64,000 nt of DNA, taken from the NCBI RefSeq assembly GCF_036588685.1, contig NC_086382.1:61212987-61276986 (forward strand), written 5' to 3'. Numbering within the stretch: position 1 is the stretch's first letter; each line of letters starts with the position of its first letter. Positions 35,201 through 47,200 of this stretch are shown in pieces. The DNA comes from Mytilus trossulus (lineage: Eukaryota > Mollusca > Bivalvia > Mytilida > Mytilidae). Under the pieces are notes generated by a model that saw nothing but the letters and a program-made list of their open reading frames with translations, did no database searches and had not been told where the DNA came from. Position numbers and translations under genes: made by a program.

Positions 35201-38200
35201 TTACAGGAAAGACCTTTCAATTGTTTTACAAACAATTGAGATACTAGTGTTTTTTTTTCTTTTTTTTCCTTTTTTTCTTCCAACATTTTTTTGACATGCC
35301 CGCCTCTTGTTTCTGTTGAAGTTATTAGGACCAATTATGGACCATAGCTAGACCTCAACAAGATGTATTACCAAATGACCCTGTTAAGGATTTCATCATC
35401 CCCTTTAGGAGTTATCTTCCTTTTATTGATTTTTTTCAACATGACCCCCCCTCGTTGGTTTTAAAGATATCATGACCTTAATTGGACATAATGTAGATCT
35501 CATAATGATGTATTACCATGTGAGGCTGATTAAGATTTCAGCGTCCCCTATGAGAGTTATATCCCCTTGAAACAATTTCTTTCTTTTGCATTTTTCACAT
35601 AAAGTATAAGAGATAGAATCGATTTGAAAACGGCAACATGTACATGAACAGATGGCAATGCTAATAAACATTTACACTCGTTTTGTTATTAACCCTTATA
35701 AGGAGTTATTCCACTTGAAAAAATGTACATAATTTTAGAAAAACTGTATTTCGAGAACCAGAAGTCGTAGAGACTGGGGACCTTCACCAATAATCTTTAA
35801 TTCATGTGACCTTTAATATACAATCAAGGTCAAAGGTCACTGAGTGCAAAAAAAAATTACGCTGCAATTTCAAGCTTTCATATTAGTAAAACGATAAGAC
35901 TTTGCTGCATACATATAGCATGTAAATTGTTCCTCTCGACGAGCTCTACATTTTATACAATAAGCCCAATAATGTCCGACCGTCAAAAGTTACAACGGGA
36001 TGATTCTTAAAAGTATAGTATTTTGTGTATATCTTTTAAAAGGTAACATATATCAACCTACTATCAACTGCAAAGATGATCAGTATTTCAAGACCTTCAA
36101 TTTGAGGTCAATGTCAGGTCATGATGAAATTTCACCTTGACCTTCACAGTATACTATGACCTTGACCTTGTGATATTTGAAAGGTCAAGTGGTCCTGAGT
36201 TGAATGGTGGTAGTCCCATGTCTCCACGGCTTCCGGTTCTTAAGTTTGGTATTGCATCATATATTTGATGATTAATTGTGACCTTGGTGAACTTTGAAAT
36301 TGTCCCATTTCTTTTTCTATAGTGTTGTCCTTTAACTGCAGATCATTTACCATTTAACAGATTTGAGATATCTATTGTCGTTTTAGAGATAATGCAGTTT
36401 GAAATTTTTCAAGCGGCGGCAAGTATTTCTGAAACAACAACAGCTAACCACTTAAAATGTTTAAGAAATTGAAGAGATTGACATAGTTATATGTTTAACC
36501 AAATACCAAAAACATTCCATGGAAAAAAAACACCCAAAAATAAATTTGAAATTTTCATGTTTTGCATTGACTTTGTGAGTTTCATAACTTCTATTTATAT
36601 AGTTGATATTGCATCATTTTTTGCACTTTGTCAAATGGGGTCATCTGATATATCAAATTGAAGGTCTCAATAAACTCTACTAAAAAATGAAAATTTTAAA
36701 CCTCTTTTTCATCCCAGGTGGAAGGGTGGGGTCCTTTAGTGCAAAAATTCAAATTTCTCAGATGGTAAGGTTGTCGCATATCAAATGAAAGAACATAAAG
36801 CGTACATTTCAAATTTCAAATTGACGTCCCCCAAAAATTGGTTGGATGGGGTCATTGAGTGCAAAAAAAATAATTTCTTTTACAATAGGGTTGTTGTATA
36901 TCAAATGAAAGGTCATGATGTGTACATTTGAAATATCAGATTCCCAACCTCCAAAAATTGGTTGGATGGGGTTATTAAGTGCAAAATTTAAACTTTTTAG
37001 AACATGGCGTTGTCGCATATCAAATGAAAGCTCATTTACCATGTGTTACATATATCATACTTCCGATCTCAAAAATGTAGGCGGATGAGGTCATTAAGTG
37101 TAAAAAGCGAAAAGTTTCAGAAGGTATGCTTGTCGTATATCAAACGAAAGGTCGAACAAAGAACATAACGAAAACATCACTTTTACAGGAAAGACCTTTC
37201 AATTGTTTTACAAACAATTGAGATACTAGTTTTTCTAATTAAGGTCTTTCCTCTCCGCGAGGAAAGACCTTATTGTTTTTCTAATGTTTTTTTTTCTTTT
37301 TTTTCTTCCAGCATTTGTTTGACAAGGCCTCATCCCCTTTCTGTTGAAGTTATCAATACCAAATATGGATCATTGATAGACCTCATCATGAACTTTTACC
37401 AGATGAACTTTTGTAGGATTTCATCATCCCCTTTAGAAGTTATCTCCCTTTTATTGATTTTTTTCAACATGGCCCCCCTTAAATGTTTTAAAAGATATCA
37501 TGACCTTATTTGGACAAAAGTTAGATCTCATCATGATGTGTTACCATATGAGGCTGCTAAGGATTTCATCATTCCCTATGAGAGTTACGTCCCCTTGAAG
37601 CAATTTCTTTCTTTTACATTTTTATCAAAAAGTATTCAAGATAGATTCGATTTGAAAACGGCAACATGTACAAGACCAAATGGCAATGATAATAAACATA
37701 TACAATCATTTAGTTGTTAACCCTTATAAGGAGATATTTCCCTTGAAAAAATATACACAATTTTTGAAAAATTGTATCTCGAGAACCGGAAGTCGTAAAG
37801 ACTTGGGACCTTCACCAATAATCTTAAGTTCATGTGACCTTTAATTTGCACCCAAGGTCAAAGGTCACCAAGTGCAAAAAAAAATTACGCTGCAATTTCA
37901 AGCTTGCATATTAAGAAAACGATAAGAGTTTGCTGCATACTTACAGTGTATAAAATGTTCCTCTCGACGAGCTCTACATTTTATACACTGAGCTCAAAAG
38001 ATTCCGACTGTCTGTTTAAAAGTTACGACGGGATGATTCTTAAAAGTATAGTATTGTGTGTATATCTTTTTAAAGGTAACAGATATCAACCTACTATAAA
38101 CAGCAAAGATGATCAGTAGTTCAAGACCTTCAATTTGAGGTCAATGTCAGGTCATGATGAAATTTCACCTTGACCTTCACATTATACTATGACCTTGACC

Positions 38201-41200
38201 TTGTGACATTTGAAAGGTCAAGTGGTCTTGAGTTGAATGGTGATAGTCCCATGTCTCTACGACTTCCGGTTCTCAAGTTTTGTATTGCATCATATATTTG
38301 ATGATTAATTGTGACCTTGGTGAACTTTGAAATTGTCCACATTCTTTTTCTATAATGTTGTCCTTCAACTGTAGATCATTTATCATTTAACAGATTTGAG
38401 ATATCTATTGTCGTTTTAGAGATAATGCAGTTTGAAGTTTTGCGAGCGGAGGCATGTATTTCTGAATCATCAAGAGCTTACCACGAAAAATGTTTTAGAA
38501 ATTGAAGAGGTGGACATAGTTATGTGTTTGACCAAATACCAAAAACATTCCATGGAAAAAAACACCAAAAAATCAATTTGAAATTTTCATGTTTTGCATT
38601 GACTTTGTAAGTTTCATAACTTCTATTTATATAGTTGATATTGCATCATTATTTGCACTTTGTCAAATGGGGTCATCTGATATATCAAATTGAAGGTCTT
38701 AATAAACTCTACTTAAAAAATGAAAATTTTAACCCCCCTTTTCATCCCAGGGGGAAGGGTGGGGTCATTTAGTGCAAACATTCAAATTTCTCAAATGGTA
38801 AGGTTGTCGCATATCAAATGAAAGAACATAAAGCGTACATTTCAAATTTCAAATTGACGTCCCCCAAAAATTGGTTGGATGGGGTCATTGAGTGCAAAAA
38901 ATAAATTTTCTTTTACGATAGGGTTGTTGTATATCAAATGAAAGGTCATGATGTATACATTTGAAATATCAAATTCCCAACCTCCAAAAATTGGTTGGAT
39001 GAGGTTATTAAGTGCAACAATCAAACTTTTTAAAACATGGCGTTGTCGCATATCAAATGAAAGCTCATCTACCCTGTGTTACATATATCATACTTCCGAT
39101 CTAAAAAATGTAGGCGGATGAGGTCATTAAGTGTAAAAAGCGAAAAGTTACAGAAGGTATGCTTGTCGTATATCGAACGAAAGGTCGTACAAAGAACATT
39201 ACGAAAACATCACTTTTACAGGAAAGACCTTTCAATTGTTTTACAAACAATTGAGATACTAGTGTTTTTTTTTCTTTTTTTTTTACTTCCAGCATTTGTT
39301 TGGCACGCCCTCCTACCGCTTCTATCGGAGTTATCAATATCAAAATTGAACCATCGATAGACCTCATTATGAACTGTTACCTGATGAACTTTTGTAGGAT
39401 TTCATCATCCCCTTAAGAAGTTATCTCCCTTTTATTGATTTTTTTCAACATGGCCCCCCCTCGTGGTTTTTAAAGATATCATGACCTTATTTGGACAAAA
39501 TGTACATCTCATCATTATGTGTTACCATATGAGGCTGCATAGGATTTCATCGTCCCCTATGAGAGTTATATCCCCTTGAAACAATTTCTTTCCTTTGCAT
39601 TTTTTTCAAAAAGTATAAGAGATAGAATCGATTTGAAAACGGCAACATGTACAAGAACAGATAACAATGTTAATGGACATGTACAATAATTTTGTTATTA
39701 ACCCTTATAAGGAGTTATTTCCCTTGAAAAAATTAACATATTTTTTGAAAAATTCTATTTCGAGAACCGGAAGTCATAGAGACCTGGAACCTTCACCAAT
39801 AATCTTTAATTCATGTGACCTTCAATATGCATCCAAGGTCAAAGGTCACCAAGTGCAAAAAAAAATTACGCTGCAATTTCAAGATTACATATTAGGAAAA
39901 CGATAAGACTTTGCTGCATACATACAGCGTGTAAATTGTTCCTCTCAACGAGCTCTACATTTTATGCAATAAGCCCAAACATGTCCGACCGTCTGTTGAT
40001 AAGTTACAACGGGATGATTCTTAAAAGTATAGTATTGTGTGTATATCTTTTTAAAGGTAACAGATATCAACCTACTATAAACTGCAAAGATGATCAGTAA
40101 TTCAAGACCTTCAATTTGAGGTCAATGTAAGGTCATGATGAAATTTCACCTTGACCTTCACAAATAACTATGACCTTGACCTTGTGAAAGTTGAAAGGTC
40201 AAGTAGTCCTGAGTTGAATGGTGGTAGTCCCATGTCTCTACGACTTCCGGTTCTCAAGTTTGATATTGCATCATATATTTGATGATTAATTGTGACCTTG
40301 GTGAACTTTGAATTTGTTCCAATTCTTTTTCTATAATGTTGATCTTCAACTGTAGATCATTTATCATTTAACAGATTTGAGATATCTATTATCGTTATAG
40401 AGATAATGCAGTTTGAAGTTTTGCGAGCGGAGGCATGTATTTCTGAATCAACAAGAGCTTACCACTTAAAATGTTTTAGAAATTGAAGAGGTTAACATAG
40501 TTATATGTTTGACCAAATACCAAAAACATTCCATGGAAAAAAACACCAAAAAATCAATTTGAAATTTTCAAGTTTTGCATTGACTTTGTAAGTTTCATAA
40601 CTTCTATTTATATAGTTGATATTGCATCATTTTTTGCACTTTGTCAAATGGGGTCATCTGATATATCAAATTGAAGGTCTTAATAAACTCCACTTAAAAA
40701 TATAAATTTTAAACCCCCTTTTCATTCCAGGGGGACGGGTGGGGTCATTAAGTGCAAACATTCAAATTTCTCAGATGGTAAGGTTGTCGCATATCAAATG
40801 AAAGAACATAAAGCGTACATTTCAAATTTCAAATTGATGTCCCCAAATAATTGGTTTGATGAGGTCATTGAGTGCAAAAAATAAATTTTCTTTTAAGATA
40901 GGGTTGTTGTATATCAAATGAAATGTCATGATGTGTACATTTGAAATATCAAATTCCCGACCTCCAAAAATTAGTTGGATAGGGTTATTAAGTGCAAAAA
41001 TCAAACTTTCTAGAACATGGCATTGTCGCATATCAAATGAAAGCTCATCTTCTCTGTGTTTCATATATCATACTTCCGATCTCTAAAATGTAGGCGGATG
41101 AGGTCATTCAGTGTTAAAAGCGAAAAGTTTGAGAAGGTATGCTTGTCGTATATCAAACGAAAGGTCGTACAAAGTACATTACGAAAACATCACTTTTACA

Positions 41201-44200
41201 GGAAAGACCTTTCAATTGTTTTACAAACAATTGAGATACTAGTTTATACGTGTTTCTCGTTTCTCGTTTTTTTATATAGATTAGACCGAACGTTTTCTCG
41301 TTTGAATGGTTTTACACTAGTAATTTTGAGGCCCGTTATAGCTTGTTGTTCGGTGTGAGCCAAGGCTTCGTGTTGAAGGCCGTTCATTGACCTATAATGG
41401 TTTACTTTTTAAAATTGTTATTTGGATGGAGAGTTGTCTCACTGGCACTTACACACCACATTTTCCTATATCTACTATAAGACTAAGTACGGCTCCATCA
41501 CGTACCCTATGTCTGTTTGTTTTGTTTACACATAGTTGTCAATATCATGTGATTTTATGCAACTGCCACACAAGTGAGAGGATCAGCTAGCTATTTAACA
41601 AGGTTTAATTCAACATCTTTTACGAAAATGCCTATACCAAGTCAGAAATGTGACATTTGTTGTTCATTCGTTTGATTTGTTTGATCTTTTGATTTTGCCA
41701 TTTGCAAAGAAGTTTCCCTTAAGAATTTCCTCGTTATTCGGTATTTTTGAGATTTTATTTTTAATAAAAAAAAACTTTGATTTCATCTACACTGCTTTTT
41801 AGATATCATATAAATACCCCTATTTTTAACACAATCCAAAACAAAAATCTAAGAAACGTGTTACCTGTAATAGTCTAAATGTTTGTCTCTGTTGAGATCA
41901 AAGATCTTCTTACTATAGAAATCGGATGGAAAAAGTGATGATGTCAATGACACGTCATAATGTGTGGATGAACACGGCAATGGACAATCACACGTATCAA
42001 CTTCCTTTGTTTGGTTGTAGTAGTCTCCTTAATATAATTGAAATTAAAAATAAATGGTTGTCCTATATGTTCAATATATAACACTGCAGATCGTCTTTTT
42101 CATACTGACTCCCTTTTTTATTATTAATTTACAGTTATTTTACAGTTAAAGAAAAATCAAGTATAATTATAAGGGCATTAAAACAATCTTGTTATTTAAA
42201 TGCGACTATTTGTGTCATTGACATATAACTAGGGTGTTTCAAAGCACATTTTTTTTAATTTGGTTTCTATGGTATATTCTCGAAACTTGAGGTTACATGG
42301 TTACTTAGCTGGTACATAGGAAGGTAGCATATGTGTTTGCTAACGAGATATAAAAGATTCGACAGATACAGTTAAGTCTGTCTTATGTCTTGATTTACAT
42401 CTAGAAATTGACAATGTGGGTCGGTTGAAAACAAAACTTAACAACAAAAGATATGATTTCAGCTCCCGTATTGTGAACTCTGTGTAGCAACATTCTAGTA
42501 GCGCCTGCATACGAAGTGTATATCTCCCAATTCATATGATATTCCCTGGCTTTCATTTCCCTATCAGAATTTCCTTGATACATGATTGCTGCTCACAAGG
42601 AAGCTATTAATGTAAGTTATCCAATTGTTGAATTTGAAATCATCTCTTAGTAGATGTAGTCTTTACAGACTCTATTACGAGTTGGTTGACTGTTTTGGAA
42701 TTCCTGTTTTACAGATGATATCGGATAAGTTTCTTCTGTCGTAACTACAATACCGTTCGCTTTTCACGAATGTGATCTACAGAATTAGACTATTTACCGG
42801 GTTTGTTATAACATGAGCAACTTGACGGGTGCCACATGGGGAACAGGATCTGCTTACACTTCCTGTGCATTGAAATCAGCCCAAGATTTTGGTTGGTTTC
42901 GTGTTGCTTAGTCTTATGTTGTCTATGTTTTGTCTTGTGTACTATTATTTGTCTGTTTGGTTTTTTTTCTTTTGTAGACATGTCATTATCAGATTATTTT
43001 GGATCATTGTGTTTGTTTGTCCTTTTGGTACCTTTCATACCTCATTTTGTAAACTTTCATGGATGGTTATTTTCTTTAATGAAACATAATGTGAAATTTT
43101 GTATTTCAAAGTGGACAGGATAAAACTTTACTAGTATCAAGTATTTCCTAATTTGAAACAATGATAAGTTCTGAACAATTTGTGCAAGTTGAACAAGACT
43201 AATAGGGGAAAATCAATGGTGACATTACATCTAAACACTAAGGGTTATGTTCTTCAAGACATAGAAAAATTCCGAAAATAACGACAAAATATGTTTAACG
43301 TGATGTTAAACATATTTTGTCGTTATTTTCGGAATTTTTGTTTCTTACTGCTTTTCAACTCAATATTTTTTTTGGCTTTCAACTAAATATATGGATTAGA
43401 GCACAGCCGTCGATTCTTATGAAGTCAAAACAAAACATGTGTCTGCGATGAATTTTTGTAATTATTATTGTATGATGAAGGAATGCTATATTATAAGCAT
43501 AAAAGAAAGCTTGTACAAAATTGTGTATAACTAGATTCTACGTAAGGCGTCTCTTAAACGGCATAACTTTTTGCCCATGGTGTCTTAAATATCATGTTCT
43601 CTTTCGTTAAAAAAAAAATATGGTGTACATAGAAGTTGGAGAATAGAAAGAAAGTAAACGTATTTCAAAGGCACACCTTACCTATTGCTTTCAAAATACA
43701 GTTAGCCACTTGAAACTTGGAGCAGTAGTATGTACCTACAACATAGTGCACATATCAATACTTTTCTGTTCCAAGTACAATGTTTTGAGAAGTATAACAT
43801 AACAAATTATAAATCAAATGACTTTTTACTAAATGAGTAAAAAAATACTCAAATTAAAACATGTGTAATCAACATTTCAATATTATGACGGTCAGTATGA
43901 TGCGAAAATTACTATTAAGGTTAGAAAGTCAGGAATAGTCAGCGAAAACATTTTAAATGGATATAAGAATAATAAGATGTGGTAGGATTGCCAATGAGAC
44001 AACTGTTAACTAAATACATCATATGCTTCGGAAGTGTAAGCAATTCGTACCATCAGTAAGATCCTTTGTTTTAATTTTTGCCAGTAAACATTCATTACCC
44101 AAAGAGTAACTAGCGTATAATATCGTGATCCCTGAATGTCACCCATTCTGGCAGTGAATCTTCAGTAAAGTGGGACGTCAAAGAAATCTCGAAGGTATAA

Positions 44201-47200
44201 TAGCATTGAACAACATATATTTAAGGTGTCTTTCCATAAATATATGATCTCTGGAGAAGTATATATTCCATAAATAATTCTTGTACAAGACTTGTTAAAA
44301 GTTATGATGAAATGAACCAGACAAAAACATTCATTCATTTTAAACATATTTGTATATGGAGCGAATGGATAGTAGACCAAGATTTTTTTTTATTTTCGAA
44401 AAAGGATTTGTTTTAGTTAATCGATTGTATTCAGTTTCTTATTAGTTTTAACGTTTCCAGAATGGTTTGAAAAAAAAAATAATTCATATATGTTTAGTGT
44501 CCGGAAGCGCTGTCCTTGCTTTTATTTTTCGTATAGACGATCAAATTGAAACATTTGGAAGCCAAGGATACAATTCAATTATAATAATTATTTGAACTTT
44601 ACAATTCGAACTCAAATTGTATGGCCTACTAATAAGGCACATTTTCATTTAAGTGTGAGCTTTATTTCAGTAATTTAAACTTAGTTTAAAATTTAAAAAG
44701 TGACCATTGTATTTTTAAAAGGTAATGTTATGAAGAGTCTGAAAGTGTGTTTAGTTGTTCAAAATGTATGAATGGAGCTACATTCTCACACGCTTGTTTC
44801 TCTTTTCCTGAAATATATTATTTATTCATACAATATTAATAATATTTATTGTTTTGTTCATGCTTTATACAACCGCTTGTATCAGTCTACTCTATGTATA
44901 AGGTAATATTGGTCGGGTAACTGTCTAACATCGTCTACAAGTGAAAGGTTTAGCTAGCTATAAAACCAGGTTTAATTCACAATTTTCTACATAAATAAAT
45001 GACTGTACCAAGAAATATTACAGTTGTTATCCATTCGTTTTGGTGTGTTGGAACTTTTGATTTTGCCATTTGATAAGGGATTTTTCTTTTTTAATTTTCC
45101 TCGGTGTTCAGTAGTTTTGTAATTTTACTAGTTGTATGATTTTATTCGACTTATTGAACGGTACCTGTAATTATAAAATGAACACTAAAGCAACAGTTGA
45201 CAAAGTTGTTTTAAATGTTACGTCTCATCTTGTTCATGTCCGAATATTTCTTGTTCACTTATTATTTTTTACTACTTACTGTTGTGTGTGTAAGGGAGAC
45301 AATTACATCTGTCTAAAAGAAAAGTTGAGGAACAATCCTTGTAACAAGAACTTCTATAGTACTGAGAACCGTCGTCGTTCATGTGATCTCTGCAATACTC
45401 ATTTCCTATTGCTTCATAGGGACTTGGCAAATATTCAAACTAAAATCGGCGGACATAAAACAAAAAATTAAAAATAATAGAATATTTAAGACAAGAAAAA
45501 CTATCATTATCTTGTTCCGAGTTTTTCCTATTTATTATATTTTATGATAAATTGGAATTCAAACTTGTGTATCGTTTCTTTTGTTGGCTTGTATTAAACC
45601 ACAACTGTAAACTCACGACCATTGTCATGTTGCAGTATATAAGCCAAACCATTTTTTTTCAAATCAATTAAATTGAATCAAACATCAGGTCAAAATCATA
45701 TTCTAATGCCAGAGTTCTATTGTAGCAGAAGTTAGCTTGGTACACCTTATATCAATTTACAAGCCTGTCCACTACGATTATTTTTATCAGCAATCTGTGT
45801 TCAGTGTATGTTTTTTGGGTTAGGAATATGAAGTAAAATGAAAATATTGTTATCCGTTCAAAACGTTGGGATAGTTGTTCGGTTGTATGAATGTAGTCGC
45901 GTGCATCTCATTGAGAAAATGATGCGTTTGGACTTTAACGTAACGTTGCTGTATTGAGACAAGATGCCATTGCCTAATATTTTCAAGTATCAAGTCATGT
46001 TCTTGATTTAAAAAAAATAGTAGGCAGTATGTTCAAATTGCCAATAAACATGTATATCTAGTGTGTATTTTTTTCAGCGTGTTTAAAAATGTTAAACGAT
46101 TATTGCTTCAATGAAATTAAACATATGTCCATATAGACGAAATTAAGGGCATACGATACAGTTACAGGGGAGGTAATGACGTTGCTAACGTATAAATGTT
46201 ATTTTCGCGACGTCAAACTGTGACATATCGGGAAACGATGCATTTTTCGACTGATTTTTATCAATCAAACTGATTTAATTTGAGAACGAGTTCATGGACC
46301 CCTATTTTTCAAAACAGCAACTTGTTTCATTTTGCAGGGAGATTATGTTACCAAAATTTTATAAAACTGTAAATAGAGGATTTTTTTTAATTTTGATAAA
46401 CATGCACCAAAAAATACGTGTTTTCCTCAATTCATGAACATTTGATAATTATGAGTTATTTCTGAATAAAAAATGTATATTTTTTTAGGATACTTATAAA
46501 ATACAGAAATTACCGATTATTTAACAAAAAACAATTTGTTTTTATCTTTTATAACAAAAAAGTTATGTCTTTCCTTAGAAGAAGAAATTACGGCCACAAA
46601 TCTGAATTTTGAGCCAATATACAAAATTTATACCTCATTTTACTCAAAAAGTAGCACATGAAGGTATATTTTTTATTACATATTTGATTTAATCAGGTAA
46701 AAAATAGCCTATATGCAAATTTTCACGAACTTGTAAATACATGATCAAAACTGTATCGTATGCCCTTAAATATAATCTATTAGAATTATTACCCGAGTTT
46801 TATGCACTGAAGCAAACACTTCTCTTCCTGGCTCAACATAAAATCCACTGTTTCCTTCGAAAATAGGGTCTTCTTTCGAATCATGAACAAGGAACTGGAA
46901 AAAACATATAATAACATAAAGGGTACCAATTTTTCCTGCACCAGATGCGCATTTCGACAATACATGTCTCTTCAGTGATGGTCGTGGCCAAAACATTTGA
47001 TATCCAAAGCTTATTAAAAGATGAAGAGCTATAATCAAATAGGTATAAATGGCATTTAGATGCTTCGTCATATTTGTAAGTCGTCGATTTCAGACAGAAG
47101 AGTGGGTAACCTGTCGCACTAAGTTTAAAATACGGACCATTAAACAAGATACGATAAATTCTACTTAGCAAAAAATCATTCTTAATCAAACAAAAATTTC

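Noticed and set aside
37319..37720. 133-codon plus-strand ORF in satellite unit 6
   Set aside because: The corresponding frame is interrupted in most other units, and it overlaps the reverse-strand repeats; no family resemblance.
31226..41239. Simple two-unit (A-B) higher-order repeat in the satellite
   Set aside because: The hairpin alternates between units 3 and 7, but other variants group units three apart, so a dimeric higher-order unit is not supported.
42836..43123. Hydrophobic 95-codon frame resembling a multi-pass membrane protein
   Set aside because: It is the T-rich retroelement 3' tail; similar text is found elsewhere and the frame is not conserved.
45136..45471. 111-codon plus-strand ORF
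   Set aside because: It is the antisense of gene B exon 4 and flanking intron; the minus-strand reading has the DEG/ENaC cysteine pattern and splice sites.
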